Assembly (NCBI GenBank): GCA_902596665.1
Contig: CACJUN010000003.1
Span: 1 to 64,000 of the forward strand
Direction of reading: 5' to 3'
Length of the DNA stretch: 64,000 nucleotides
Origin: an uncultured SAR86 cluster bacterium
GTDB taxonomy: Bacteria; Pseudomonadota; Gammaproteobacteria; Magnimaribacterales; AG-339-G14
Of the stretch, positions 28,591 through 38,020 are shown piece by piece; position 1 is the stretch's first letter, and every line of letters begins with the position of its first letter. A model generated the notes under the pieces. The model had not been told where the DNA came from. It saw only the letters and a program-made list of their open reading frames with translations, and ran no database searches. The position numbers and the translations under genes are program-made.

Positions 28591-29754
28591 TTAGAAAGTA
28601 TATCTCTCTGCATAAACTTTAGCCTGTTTTTTACATAAGGCTTCTAAATGCAAGATTTCGTCAACGGTATCAAATTTTATATTTATGTCTAGATTATCTT
28701 TCGCATCAAAAGCATGACTAATCAATTGAAATATATCTAGGTAATTTATTTTTTCTTGCAAGAAAAGATCAACTGCAACTTCATTGAATGAATTTAAAAT
28801 TAAGGGAAGGTGCCCTCCCAAAGATAAAGCTTTTTTTGCGTAATCTAAAGTTGGAAATTTTTTATAGTCAGGCTCAAAAAAATTTAAAGAAAGATCAGAA
28901 AAAGATAGCCTTTCTATACCAGATTCAAGCCTCTTAGGAAATCCTAATCCATATGATATTGAGGCTTTCATATCGGGCGCTGATAAATTAGAAAGTACTG
29001 AGCCATCCTTAAACTCAACCATTGAGTGAACAATGTGTTGAGGGTGAATCACAACGTCTATTTTATTAGCATCTACCCCAAATAAAACCGATGCCTCTAT
29101 GATCTCTAAAGATTTATTCATCAAGGTTGAAGAATCAATTGAAATTTTTTCTCCCATTTTCCAAATAGGATGGTTCAATGCATCTTGGACAGTTATCTTT
29201 TCAAAAGATTCAATTTTTTTATCCCAAAATGGTCCACCTGAGCAACATAATATGATTTTATTTACATCATCTTTAGAAGAACCTTGAAGGCATTGGAAAA
29301 TAGCAGAATGCTCAGAATCGAGAGGTATTATTTCTGATTGATATTTTTTAGCCTCATTCAATAAGAATTCGCCGCACATTACCAGCGGCTCTTTATTAGC
29401 GATCAATACTCTTTTTCCAGTTTTTATGGCCTCATGAGTTGCTTCAAGGCCAATTGCACCTGAAATTCCAACAACTACGATGTCTGCATCCATATCTCTA
29501 ATCATTTCACTTTGGCCATCAGAGCCTCTATAAATTTTTATGTCTGAATTCTTTTCAATATCAGTTTCTGAGGTAGAGCCCTCCTTTATGCAAATATTTT
29601 TAACTGAATATTTATTTGCCTGCTCGTGCAAAGCTTGAAAATTTTTATTTGCGCTCAAGCCGATACACTTAAAATTCTCTTTATGAAGATCCAGCACTTC
29701 AAGCGTACTTTTTCCTATAGACCCAGTTGATCCCAGAACAAGCACTGTCTTCAT
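28591..29754 (-). CDS. dxr: 1-deoxy-D-xylulose 5-phosphate reductoisomerase
   Basis: Second step of the MEP isoprenoid pathway, NADPH-dependent. The 387 residues show the nucleotide-binding GSTGSIGKSTLEVL (8-21), ANKEPLVMCG near 120, the metal-binding PLDSEHSAIFQ near 147-157, and HPIWKMGEKISIDSSTLMNK near 193-212. It overlaps cdsA by 4 nt and lies 2 bp before rseP. It supplies precursors for UppS, encoded two genes upstream. Confidence 0.97.
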   Translation of the reverse strand: MKTVLVLGSTGSIGKSTLEVLDLHKENFKCIGLSANKNFQALHEQANKYSVKNICIKEGSTSETDIEKNSDIKIYRGSDGQSEMIRDMDADIVVVGISGAIGLEATHEAIKTGKRVLIANKEPLVMCGEFLLNEAKKYQSEIIPLDSEHSAIFQCLQGSSKDDVNKIILCCSGGPFWDKKIESFEKITVQDALNHPIWKMGEKISIDSSTLMNKSLEIIEASVLFGVDANKIDVVIHPQHIVHSMVEFKDGSVLSNLSAPDMKASISYGLGFPKRLESGIERLSFSDLSLNFFEPDYKKFPTLDYAKKALSLGGHLPLILNSFNEVAVDLFLQEKINYLDIFQLISHAFDAKDNLDINIKFDTVDEILHLEALCKKQAKVYAERYTF

Positions 29755-30374
29755 AGAAGAACCTCATATAAAACAAAAAATACTGGAATACATAGGATGT
29801 GACTATCAATCCTATCTAACAGTCCACCATGGCCAGGTATAAGGCTCCCTGTATCTTTTAAATTAGCTTGTCTTTTTATGGAGCTTATTAACAGGTCACC
29901 AAACACAGCTGCTACTGCACAAATAAAGATCATAAGAGTAAGCATGATTACATCTAAAGTTTTTAATGAGTTTTGGAAAATCAAAGTTATCATCAGAGAA
30001 TTGATCACAACTGATGAAACTACTCCCCCGATCGTTCCCTCTAAAGTTTTATTGGGACTTATAATAGGGAATATTTTATTTCTGCCTAAAACTTTACCTG
30101 CAAAGAATGCAAATGCATCGGTTGCAACTGAAATTATAACCGCTATCAAGATCAAGGATCGCTCCAGCTCGTATAAATATAAACATAAGATTGCGGTTAC
30201 TATAAGAATAAAAGCTAAAAGAGATTGAAGAGAGAAAACTCTCAACTTGATAAGCTCATAAATTGAAATGCCAAAAATAATTATCAATCCAAAGTTAAAA
30301 AAGAAGGATGGAGATAAGAGTATGTAAGCAAGAAAAAGGAATCCTAGAGCTATGCCCGATATCCATCTAATCAT
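29751..30374 (-). CDS. cdsA: Phosphatidate cytidylyltransferase
   Basis: Makes CDP-diacylglycerol, the precursor of all membrane phospholipids. The 207 residues are mostly hydrophobic helices. The CdsA signature is in the last third: SSIKRQANLKDTGSLIPGHG (about 162-181) followed by GLLDRIDS. NKTLEGTIGGV near 128 is the other conserved block. At 207 residues it is shorter than E. coli CdsA (285), having lost N-terminal membrane helices. It sits between uppS and dxr with almost no spacing. Confidence 0.95.
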   Translation of the reverse strand: MIRWISGIALGFLFLAYILLSPSFFFNFGLIIIFGISIYELIKLRVFSLQSLLAFILIVTAILCLYLYELERSLILIAVIISVATDAFAFFAGKVLGRNKIFPIISPNKTLEGTIGGVVSSVVINSLMITLIFQNSLKTLDVIMLTLMIFICAVAAVFGDLLISSIKRQANLKDTGSLIPGHGGLLDRIDSHILCIPVFFVLYEVLL

Positions 30375-30376
30375 TA

Positions 30377-31081
30377 TTATTCTTTTCCAAATCGTCTATC
30401 TCTTGTAGAGAATTTATTTAATGCAGATTTAAAATTAGATAATTTAAAATCAGGCCATAGTAATTTTGAGAAATACAACTCCGAGTATGATATCTGCCAA
30501 AGAAAGAAGTTACTTATACGAATTTCGTCTCCTGTTCTTATCAATAAATCTGGATCCGGAAAATTAGAAGTCGATAGAAGATTAGAGAAGTCATCTTCAC
30601 TTAATTTGTCTGTATTTATTTTATGATCTTTCATTCTCTTTATAGCATTCAGAATATCCCATCTACCACCGTAACTTATGGCAACATTAAGATTAAGGTT
30701 TGGTTTCTTGGCTTGAGTATCCTTCATGGCAGAATTAATTTGGGATACAAGAGATTTAGAGAAACGAGGTATGTCACCAATAAAATTTAGCTGAACCTTA
30801 TTTTCAATTAATTCTGGAACTTCTTTAATTATTGATTGAAGAAAGAGTTTCATTAAATCTGAAACGTCTGAAGCAGATCTTTTCCAATTTTCTGTGCTAA
30901 AAGCAAATACAGATAAATGGGTTATTTCAGATTTTGCAGAATATTTAACAATATCTCTTAATCGATTTACTCCCTGCTTATGACCTTCAATTGTCTTTAG
31001 ATTCCTTTGCCTTGCCCATCTTGAGTTTCCATCCATTATTATGGCCACATGACCAATCTTATTGGATGAATTGCTCTTCAT
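30377..31081 (-). CDS. uppS: Undecaprenyl diphosphate synthase
   Basis: Cis-prenyltransferase that makes the C55 lipid carrier for peptidoglycan and LPS O-chains. The 234 residues (253 in E. coli) have HVAIIMDGNSRWA with catalytic D17, the family block LSVFAFSTENWKRS near 57-70, and LIRTGDEIRISNFFLWQ near 178-194 with the diphosphate-binding Arg residues. It lies 5 bp after frr and 2 bp before cdsA, the E. coli order. Confidence 0.97.
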   Translation of the reverse strand: MKSNSSNKIGHVAIIMDGNSRWARQRNLKTIEGHKQGVNRLRDIVKYSAKSEITHLSVFAFSTENWKRSASDVSDLMKLFLQSIIKEVPELIENKVQLNFIGDIPRFSKSLVSQINSAMKDTQAKKPNLNLNVAISYGGRWDILNAIKRMKDHKINTDKLSEDDFSNLLSTSNFPDPDLLIRTGDEIRISNFFLWQISYSELYFSKLLWPDFKLSNFKSALNKFSTRDRRFGKE

Positions 31082-31086
31082 AGGAA

Positions 31087-31644
31087 CTAAATTTCAAGTA
31101 AGTCTTTCTCTTTTAATTCAAGTAATTGCTCAACCTTGGAAATAAAATCGTCAGTCAAATTCTGAATAATTTCTTGACCCCGCCTTTCATCATCTTCACT
31201 AATTTCTTTTTCTTTAAGATATTCTTTGAGCAGCCCGTTGGCATCTCTTCTCTGATTCCTTAAAGCGATTTTTGAGTTTTCTGCTTCTGATTTAGCTACT
31301 TTAATTAGATCTCTTCTGGTTTCCTCAGTTAAATCTGGAAGAATGACTCTAATCACATCACCTGAAGTAGCTGGATTGATACCTAAGTCAGATGACTGAA
31401 TTGCTTTCTCTATGTCAGGTACTAAGTTTTTTTCCCAAGGAGAAATTAACAATGTTTTTGCATCTTGAACAGAAATGTTACTTACTTGAGAAAGTGGCGT
31501 CATATTCCCATAGTAATCAATTTGTATGGCGTCTAGCAGAGAAGGATTAGCCCTGCCCGTTCTTATTTTTTGTAATGAACTTTCAAGAGATGAAATGCTT
31601 TTTTCCATTCTCTCTAGAGTCTCTTGTTTTATTTCTTCTAACAT
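31087..31644 (-). CDS. frr: Ribosome recycling factor
   Basis: With EF-G it splits the post-termination ribosome. Exactly 185 residues as in E. coli. Seen are LQKIRTGRANPSLLD (about 25-39), the middle beta domain with YYGNMTPLSQVSNI, and the C-terminal helical arm with RRDANGLLKEYLKE. It follows pyrH after 1 bp. Confidence 0.98.
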   Translation of the reverse strand: MLEEIKQETLERMEKSISSLESSLQKIRTGRANPSLLDAIQIDYYGNMTPLSQVSNISVQDAKTLLISPWEKNLVPDIEKAIQSSDLGINPATSGDVIRVILPDLTEETRRDLIKVAKSEAENSKIALRNQRRDANGLLKEYLKEKEISEDDERRGQEIIQNLTDDFISKVEQLLELKEKDLLEI

Positions 31645-31645
31645 A

Positions 31646-32356
31646 TTAATTTTTAAGTAATGTACCTATTTCTTCTCCAGATATTGCTTTTTCAAATCCG
31701 TCCTTTTCATCAGCATTGAATACTCTAACTTGTAAATTATTATCTCTGCAAAAGCAAAGGGCAGTTTGATCCATTACTTGAAGGTTTTGATTAATTGCAT
31801 CATCAAAAGTTAAGTTTTCAAATTTTTTGGCCTTTGGATTCTCTTTTGGATCCGTATCATAAACTCCATTTACGTTGGTTGCTTTTAACATAAAATCTAC
31901 TTCCAGTTCATTTGCTCTTATGCTTGCAGTTGAATCCGTGGTGAAAAGGGGATTTCCTATTCCCCCAACTAAGAGGACAACTTTTTGGTTCATAAGAGCA
32001 TTTAAAGCATCTTCAGTATTATAAGCTTGAACAAAGTTTCCAATAGCAAATGAAGAGAAAAGTTTATTCGAATGGCCTTTTTCTCTAAGGAAGTTTGATA
32101 AAGCTATCCCATTCATAATTGTAGATAACATTCCTATGTAGTCTGCAGACACTCTATCGATTTTTATGTCTTTGAGATCTCTTCCTCGAAAGATATTTCC
32201 TCCTCCTAAGACTATCCCTAGTTGAATTTTTTTTTGTTTAGTAAAGTCTATAGCTGAAGATATTCTTTCAAACGTTTTTTCATCAAAACCTTTTTCCTTT
32301 TTCCCAGCAAACCACTCTCCACTGAGCTTTAGAAGAACGCGTTTTGCTGATGACAT
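31646..32356 (-). CDS. pyrH: Uridylate kinase
   Basis: Phosphorylates UMP to UDP; a hexameric bacterial enzyme of the amino-acid-kinase fold. The 236 residues show LLKLSGEWFAG (8-18), LGGGNIFRG (50-58), DYIGMLSTIMNGIAL near 72-86 and TDSTASIRANEL near 140. It starts directly after the tsf stop. Confidence 0.97.
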   Translation of the reverse strand: MSSAKRVLLKLSGEWFAGKKEKGFDEKTFERISSAIDFTKQKKIQLGIVLGGGNIFRGRDLKDIKIDRVSADYIGMLSTIMNGIALSNFLREKGHSNKLFSSFAIGNFVQAYNTEDALNALMNQKVVLLVGGIGNPLFTTDSTASIRANELEVDFMLKATNVNGVYDTDPKENPKAKKFENLTFDDAINQNLQVMDQTALCFCRDNNLQVRVFNADEKDGFEKAISGEEIGTLLKN

Positions 32357-33199
32357 TTAAGAATTTTGGAGTTGTGCTTGGACTTCGGAAGCAAAGTCCT
32401 TTTGCTCTACTTCTATTCCCTCGCCTACTTCTATACGTGTAAATTCAACAATAGAGTTCTTGTAATCATTAAGAATATTTTCAATTGAAGTTGAAGGATC
32501 TTTAACAAAAGGCTGTTTAAGGAGACTTATTTCAGATAGAAATTTATTTAACCTGCCCTCGATCATTTTCTCAATAATTTCTTCTGGCTTATTTGTATCT
32601 TCAACCTGAGCCTTTAAAATTTGTTTTTCTTTCTCAATTGTTTCAGAGTCTACATCTTCTGGAGATAGAAATTTGGGATTGGATGCTGTGACGTGCATAG
32701 CAATATCCTTTCCTAATTCTTCATTGTCATCCTTAAGAGAAACTAAAGCACCAACCTTCCCATTACTATGGATGTATGAATACAAGTTATCTCCTCCGAT
32801 AGATTCCTTTTTTCTGATAATTACATTTTCTCCAACCTTTTGAACAAGGCTTTGTCTTTCTGATTCAAGGTCATCTGATATTTCTTCTATAGATTTCGAA
32901 TCATTCTCTAAACAATAATTTAAAACTTCTTGGCAAAAAGTTTTAAAGTTTTCATCTTTAGCAACGAAATCAGTCTCGCAATTAACTTCAACCATTAGAT
33001 TGTTGGCTGTTAGCAATAGACCTTCAACGGCTGTTCTAGAAGCTTTTTTCTCTGCTTTTAAGTTGCTATTAATTTTTAGATATTCCACCGCCTCGTCAAG
33101 ATTTCCTCCTGTTTCCTTGAGGGCAGCTTTGCATTCCATAATTCCAAGACCAGTTTTATCTCTGAGAGATTTTACATCTGCAGCTTTGATTTCAGTCAT
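32357..33199 (-). CDS. tsf: Elongation factor Ts
   Basis: Nucleotide exchange factor for EF-Tu. The 280 residues (283 in E. coli) begin with the UBA-like helix DVKSLRDKTGLGIMECKAAL (8-27) and contain MVEVNCETDFVAKDENF (68-84), the EF-Tu contact region. The ATG overlaps the rpsB stop as ATGA, so translation is probably coupled to rpsB; E. coli has an intergenic terminator here that this genome lacks. Confidence 0.98.
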   Translation of the reverse strand: MTEIKAADVKSLRDKTGLGIMECKAALKETGGNLDEAVEYLKINSNLKAEKKASRTAVEGLLLTANNLMVEVNCETDFVAKDENFKTFCQEVLNYCLENDSKSIEEISDDLESERQSLVQKVGENVIIRKKESIGGDNLYSYIHSNGKVGALVSLKDDNEELGKDIAMHVTASNPKFLSPEDVDSETIEKEKQILKAQVEDTNKPEEIIEKMIEGRLNKFLSEISLLKQPFVKDPSTSIENILNDYKNSIVEFTRIEVGEGIEVEQKDFASEVQAQLQNS

Positions 33200-34074
33200 T
33201 CTTTTACCTCATTGGATTCTTTCTGTTCTGATACAGATTCATTTTCCTCAGAAACATTCTCGGCTGGAGATTCTTCCTTAGCTTGTTTTTTTTCCTTTGC
33301 GTCTGAAGAATTTTTGGCATCTACCTTTTCTTTCTTATCAAGATCGGATTTCTTTACAATTACTGGGCCATCACCATCACCTCTAATGCCCGTGGCTTTC
33401 TCAGCTCCTTCAAGGCAAGCATTTGAGATTAATCTAGCAAGTAAAGAGATTGACCTTATGGCATCATCATTTCCAGGAATAATATAATCTACTGAATCAG
33501 GATCAGAGTTTGTATCTACAAGACCAACAATGGGAATCCCCATTTTTTTAGCTTCAGCTACAGCAATTTTCTCATTCTCTACGTCCACAATGAATAAAGC
33601 TTCTGGAAGTCCTCCCATATTCTTTATTCCTCCAATAGATCTTTCCAGTTTATCCATTTCCTTTTTTAGCTTTAAAACCTCTTTTTTTGTGTATTGGTTA
33701 AACTTACCTTCTTCTTCCTGAGATACTAAAAACTCATATCTTCTTATTGAGGCTCTAATTGTTTTGTAGTTTGTCAGCATTCCTCCCAGCCATCTGTGAT
33801 TTACATAAGGCATACCGCACCTTTCTGCTTCTTGTTTTATGACTTCTCTTGCTGATCTTTTGGTTCCGACAAATAGAATTCTATTATTGGAGGATGCAAT
33901 TTTTTTGCAAAAGTCTAGAGATGGCTCCAAGCAATCTAAAGTCTTTTGTAAATCAATTATGTGTACCTTGTTTCTAGAACCAAAAATGAATTTCTCCATC
34001 TTAGGATTCCAAAACCTTGTTTGATGACCAAAATGGACACCTGCTTTAAGCATCTGTTCTATGGATATTTCCAT
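33196..34074 (-). CDS. rpsB: 30S ribosomal protein S2 with long charged C-terminal tail
   Basis: Small-subunit protein on the outer 30S surface. Residues 1 to about 225 match S2: MLKAGVHFGHQTRFWNPKM (9-27), RILFVGTKRSAREVI, and IPIVGLVDTNSDPDSVDYIIPGNDDA. The total is 292 residues against 241 in E. coli. The extra 50 or so residues after GDGPVIVKKSD are almost only Lys, Glu, Ser, Ala, Asn and Asp, and are surely disordered. The gene heads the 18-gene run and has its own structured leader (34075-34204). A ribosome binding site (GGAG) lies 6 nt before the ATG. Confidence 0.97.
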   Translation of the reverse strand: MEISIEQMLKAGVHFGHQTRFWNPKMEKFIFGSRNKVHIIDLQKTLDCLEPSLDFCKKIASSNNRILFVGTKRSAREVIKQEAERCGMPYVNHRWLGGMLTNYKTIRASIRRYEFLVSQEEEGKFNQYTKKEVLKLKKEMDKLERSIGGIKNMGGLPEALFIVDVENEKIAVAEAKKMGIPIVGLVDTNSDPDSVDYIIPGNDDAIRSISLLARLISNACLEGAEKATGIRGDGDGPVIVKKSDLDKKEKVDAKNSSDAKEKKQAKEESPAENVSEENESVSEQKESNEVKE

Positions 34075-34204
34075 ATTTAGCTCCTTTTGTTATAGGCATG
34101 ACGCCGGGTTATTCTTCCTTGGATCAGATATTTAACTGCTTCGAAGCAAAGCAGCACCCAAATATTTGATTTATCCAAGTGTGTTTTTATGCTTTCGCGA
34201 GTGT
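34075..34204 (-). promoter_or_regulatory. Structured rpsB mRNA leader, probable S2 autoregulatory element
   Basis: The RNA (minus strand) can fold into a long nested hairpin. The outer stem CUUGGAU/AUCCAAG pairs 34179-34173 with 34124-34118. The middle stem AUAUUU/AAAUAU pairs 34165-34160 with 34133-34128. The inner stem CUGCUU/AAGCAG pairs 34154-34149 with 34141-34136. GGGU in the hairpin arm (34159-34156) can pair with ACCC downstream (34109-34106) as a pseudoknot, close to the ribosome binding site (34084-34081). In E. coli, S2 represses rpsB-tsf through a conserved leader with hairpins and a pseudoknot; this is the likely counterpart. Confidence 0.62.
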
Positions 34205-34213
34205 TTTATATCA
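34205..34213 (-). promoter_or_regulatory. Probable extended -10 promoter of rpsB
   Basis: TGATATAAA on the minus strand fits TGnTATAAT with one mismatch. The bases after it (ACACTCGCG) form a GC-rich discriminator, as in stringently controlled ribosomal promoters, and transcription from here would include the whole structured leader. A second option is TTGTGA with CATAAA 19 bp further on. Confidence 0.45.
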
Positions 34214-34233
34214 CAACTAAATATAAAGGAAAA

Positions 34234-34953
34234 CTAATTATTCAATGCATCTTGGACTGAATATATTCCAGGAGATTTACGATGAATCCATTCAATTAAA
34301 TTTAAAGCCCCTAAAGCAAATGCTTTTCTATCAAGTGCCTTATGCTCTAGAGATAGAATCTCGTCCTCTAGATAGATACTAATTTTATGAGTACCTACGG
34401 AAGATTCATCTCGATTTGAAATTATTTCAATTTTATCAACATTAAATAGTTCTATTAACTCCTCTTTTAACATCAAAGCGGTGCCTGAAGGGGTATCAAT
34501 TTTTTTATTATGATGAGTTTCTTCGATATTAATTCTTTTTAAAGAAAGATTTTTTTCTGATACGTAATTTAATAAATTGCTCAAAAAGGCTATCCCGATA
34601 CTTAAATTAGGTGCGGTTAAAACAGGGATTGATAGACTTTTTTTATTAAAAATCTCCCTAAAATCTCCCTTTCCAGTTGAAGCAACAATTAAGCTAGCAC
34701 CAATTAGTTCGCATTTTTCTTTAATTTTTATCAAATCTAGCGAAGTAGAACAATCAATTACGACATCAGCTTCGGTGAGGTCGTTTAAGTCAGAAATGAT
34801 TTGAACTTCCTGTAAACTGGCGTTTAAATTTGAAGAGTCATCCCTGCCGCTGACTAAACCCCCTGCCAAGCTTATGTTTGATGATTTTTTTACCTCTTCA
34901 ACAATGCTTGAGCCTAGTCGCCCTGAGATACCGCATATAAATAATTTAATCAT
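34234..34953 (-). CDS. dapB: 4-hydroxy-tetrahydrodipicolinate reductase
   Basis: NAD(P)H-dependent step of the lysine and diaminopimelate pathway. The 239 residues (273 in E. coli) begin with the Rossmann motif ICGISGRLGSSIVEEV. They contain APNLSIGIAFL (about 114-124) and the substrate-binding EETHHNKKIDTPSGTALML (about 144-162) with the two catalytic histidines. It is shorter than E. coli DapB mainly in the N-terminal domain. It overlaps the dnaJ stop by 1 nt, as in the grpE-dnaK-dnaJ-dapB order of Pseudomonas-like genomes; carA, which often follows, is absent. Confidence 0.95.
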   Translation of the reverse strand: MIKLFICGISGRLGSSIVEEVKKSSNISLAGGLVSGRDDSSNLNASLQEVQIISDLNDLTEADVVIDCSTSLDLIKIKEKCELIGASLIVASTGKGDFREIFNKKSLSIPVLTAPNLSIGIAFLSNLLNYVSEKNLSLKRINIEETHHNKKIDTPSGTALMLKEELIELFNVDKIEIISNRDESSVGTHKISIYLEDEILSLEHKALDRKAFALGALNLIEWIHRKSPGIYSVQDALNN

Positions 34954-36029
34954 TATCCTCTCATAAAATCTCTAGCGTTCTCAAACCATGATTTTTCTTT
35001 AGGAGAATTTCTATCTTTATCAAATGATTCTTTTAGCTGTTCAAGAAGTTTCTTTTGCTCTGACGAAATATTGATAGGAGTTTCAATTAGTACTCTAACT
35101 AAGATATCGCCCTTTGATGCTCCATTTATAGGCCTAATACCCTTACCTTTAAGTCTCATCAATTTATGGCTCTGCGTTCCTGAAGGGATTTTTAACTTTA
35201 CCTTTCCATCTAAAGTAGGAACTTCAACGTCTCCTCCAAGGACGGCGTCGATATAATTTATTGGTATCTCGCAGTACAGGTGCCTCCCATCTCTTTGGAA
35301 TATTTTATGTTCCTTAATTTCTACTGTGATAAAAAGATCTCCATTAGGATCATTGCGATTACCAGGTTCGCCTTCTCCCGAAAGTCTGATTCTATCGCCA
35401 GAATCAATTCCTGCAGGAATTTTTACAGATAAAGTTTTAGCTTTTTTGATATATCCCTCACCATGACAAATATTACAGTTAGGATCATGTATTTCGCCTT
35501 CTCCTCTGCATTGAGGACAAGTTTGTTGCATCGAAAAAAAGCCTTGCTGCATTCTGACAACTCCTGTTCCAGAGCAATAGGTACAGGTAGACCACTTACC
35601 AGAGCATCTTTCCTTAGATGGTATTTGAAGGCTTACTTCTGTACCTCTTACAGCCTCTTCTAGTGAAATGCTTAAATTATAAGCTAGATCTGCACCACTC
35701 GATCTCGATCTACCTCTTGATGATCCTCCAAAAATATCTCCAAAAATATCTCCAAAAATATCACTAAAGGCATCTGCAGCACCTTGTGCACTTGAATATT
35801 GAGAATTTACTCCCTGATGGCCAAAATTATCATACGCTTGTCTTTTTTGATCATCGGAAAGAATTTCATAGGCCTCTGATAGTTCCTTGAATTTATCTGC
35901 AGCCTCCTGATCATCAGGATTTCTATCCGGATGATATTTCATTGCTAATTTTCTATAAGCTTTTTTTAGCTCATCTTTTGAGGAAGATTTAGAGACTCCC
36001 AAAACATCATAGTAGTCTCGTTTACTCAT
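34953..36029 (-). CDS. dnaJ: Chaperone DnaJ with a reduced zinc-finger domain
   Basis: Hsp40 co-chaperone that loads substrates on DnaK. The 358 residues have a J domain (5-70) with HPD at about 33-35, a Gly/Phe/Ser-rich linker containing tandem [10 protein letters not shown] repeats, a cysteine-rich domain, and two C-terminal substrate-binding domains. Type I DnaJ has four CxxCxGxG repeats. Here repeats 2-4 are intact ([24 protein letters not shown]), but the first is collapsed to ERCSGKWST, with one cysteine and a deletion of about ten residues. Zinc site I, formed by repeats 1 and 4, should therefore be damaged. Confidence 0.95.
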   Translation of the reverse strand: MSKRDYYDVLGVSKSSSKDELKKAYRKLAMKYHPDRNPDDQEAADKFKELSEAYEILSDDQKRQAYDNFGHQGVNSQYSSAQGAADAFSDIFGDIFGDIFGGSSRGRSRSSGADLAYNLSISLEEAVRGTEVSLQIPSKERCSGKWSTCTYCSGTGVVRMQQGFFSMQQTCPQCRGEGEIHDPNCNICHGEGYIKKAKTLSVKIPAGIDSGDRIRLSGEGEPGNRNDPNGDLFITVEIKEHKIFQRDGRHLYCEIPINYIDAVLGGDVEVPTLDGKVKLKIPSGTQSHKLMRLKGKGIRPINGASKGDILVRVLIETPINISSEQKKLLEQLKESFDKDRNSPKEKSWFENARDFMRG

Positions 36030-36045
36030 TGGGACCGATAAGAAT

Positions 36046-37968
36046 CTATCTAGATTCTTCTTTTACTTCTTCAAAATCAGCATCAACAACATTTTCTTCA
36101 TTCGATCCCTGATTATCGCTATCATTAGCTTGATCAGCTCCTTGTGATTCTTGTTGCTGTTCTGCATAAAGTCTTTGTGCCATTGATGAGGAAGCATCTG
36201 TTAAAGCTTTAGTTTTCTCTTCTATGCTATCTTTATCATCTCCCTTTAAAGCCTCCTCTAAATCTGAAATGGCGGCCTCAATAGCAGATTTTTCATCTTC
36301 TGAAACTTTATCTTTGGATTCTTCCAGAGTTTTTTTACAACCGTGAATGAGAGTATCTGCAGTATTCCTAGCGTTTACCAGTTCCTCAAACTTCTTATCG
36401 TTATCAGCGTTCGCTTCGGCATCTGAAACCATTTTTTCTATCTCGTCTTCAGATAATCCTCCGGATGCCTGAATAGTTATCTTTTGCTCTTTGCCAGTTG
36501 CTTTGTCTTTGGCTGAAACATTTAATATTCCGTTTGCATCGATATCGAAAGCTACCTCAATTTGCGGCATGCCTCTAGGAGCAGGAGCAATACCGTCCAG
36601 ATTGAAAAGACCTAATTGCTTATTATCAGCAGCTTGTTTTCGCTCTCCTTGAACAACGTTTACTGTTACTGCTGTTTGATTGTCTTCTGCAGTAGAAAAA
36701 ATTTGAGATTTATTAGTTGGGATAGTTGTATTTTTCTCTATTAATGGAGTTGCAACACCACCTAAAGTTTCTATCCCAAGCGTTAAAGGAGTTACATCCA
36801 ACAAAAGGATGTCTGTAACATCTCCTGCTAAAACCGCACCTTGAACTGCTGCGCCCATAGCGACCGCTTCATCAGGATTAATGTCCTGTCTTGGCTCTTT
36901 CCCAAAAAATTCTTTAACTTTTTCTTGAACAAGAGGCATTCTAGTCTGACCGCCAACTAAAATTACATCAGATATGTCGGATGGAGATAAGCCAGCATCT
37001 TTCATAGCAATTTCAACGGGCTTTATGCTTCTTTCAACCAATTCTGATACTAAAGATTCGAATTTTGCTCTTGTGATTTTATAGAGTAGATGTTTTGGCC
37101 CTGTAGAATCTGCAGTTACATAAGGAAGATTGATTTCAGTTTGCTGATTGGATGACAATTCTATTTTTGCTTTTTCGGCAGCTTCTTTTAATCTCTGAAG
37201 CGCAGCAGGATCTGCCTTTAGATCAACGCCTTGATCTTTTTTAAATTCATCAACCAAATAATCTATTATTGCGATATCAAAATCCTCTCCACCAAGAAAT
37301 GTATCTCCGTTTGTGGAAAGAACCTCGAATTGTTTTTCTCCTTCGACCTCAGCAAGTTCAATAATAGAAATATCAAATGTCCCTCCTCCTAAATCATATA
37401 CAGCAATCTTCTGATCAGAGGTTTTTTTATCTAAACCAAAAGCAAGTGCAGCAGCTGTAGGTTCATTGATAATTCTCTTGACATCAAGGCCGGCTATTTT
37501 CCCAGCATCTTTAGTGGCTTGACGTTGAGAGTCATTGAAATATGCAGGAACAGTGATGACTGCCTCTTTGACTTCTTGCCCTAGATATTCTTCAGCTCTT
37601 TTCTTTAAGGTTCTGAGGATTTCGGCAGAAACTTGTTGTGGTGCTAAGCCTTTTCCACCTGCTTCGACCCATGCATCACCGTTATCTGCTTTAATGATTT
37701 TAAATGGCACCATGTCTTTATCCTTTGACACAACATCATCTTCAAATCTTCTACCTATGAGTCTTTTGATGGCATATAGAGTATTTTCTGGGTTAGTTAC
37801 AGACTGCCTTTTAGCACTCTGTCCGACTAGAATCTCATCCGTATAGGCCACAACAGATGGTGTTGTTCTTGCTCCTTCTGAATTTTCAATAACTTTTGCT
37901 TGGTTACCTTCCATTACAGCAACACAAGAATTAGTGGTTCCTAAATCTATTCCTATAACTTTAGACAT
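36046..37968 (-). CDS. dnaK: Hsp70 chaperone DnaK
   Basis: ATP-driven folding chaperone working with DnaJ and GrpE. The 640 residues (638 in E. coli) begin [35 protein letters not shown] (about 192-209) and [13 protein letters not shown] (about 338-350) are the Hsp70 signatures, and the interdomain linker [16 protein letters not shown] is near 384-399. The acidic tail ([15 protein letters not shown]) is the usual bacterial end. An AAGGAG ribosome binding site precedes the ATG. It lies 16 bp before dnaJ and 52 bp after grpE. Confidence 0.98.
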   Translation of the reverse strand: MSKVIGIDLGTTNSCVAVMEGNQAKVIENSEGARTTPSVVAYTDEILVGQSAKRQSVTNPENTLYAIKRLIGRRFEDDVVSKDKDMVPFKIIKADNGDAWVEAGGKGLAPQQVSAEILRTLKKRAEEYLGQEVKEAVITVPAYFNDSQRQATKDAGKIAGLDVKRIINEPTAAALAFGLDKKTSDQKIAVYDLGGGTFDISIIELAEVEGEKQFEVLSTNGDTFLGGEDFDIAIIDYLVDEFKKDQGVDLKADPAALQRLKEAAEKAKIELSSNQQTEINLPYVTADSTGPKHLLYKITRAKFESLVSELVERSIKPVEIAMKDAGLSPSDISDVILVGGQTRMPLVQEKVKEFFGKEPRQDINPDEAVAMGAAVQGAVLAGDVTDILLLDVTPLTLGIETLGGVATPLIEKNTTIPTNKSQIFSTAEDNQTAVTVNVVQGERKQAADNKQLGLFNLDGIAPAPRGMPQIEVAFDIDANGILNVSAKDKATGKEQKITIQASGGLSEDEIEKMVSDAEANADNDKKFEELVNARNTADTLIHGCKKTLEESKDKVSEDEKSAIEAAISDLEEALKGDDKDSIEEKTKALTDASSSMAQRLYAEQQQESQGADQANDSDNQGSNEENVVDADFEEVKEESR

Positions 37969-38020
37969 AACTTTTATCTCCTTTTAACCCTAAATATGGC
38001 TTTTTTAGGAAAAAACAAGA

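Noticed and set aside
35700-35765. Short tandem repeat in dnaJ ([14 protein letters not shown] coding)
   Set aside because: It is the normal Gly/Phe linker of DnaJ with local duplication, not a CRISPR or mobile repeat.
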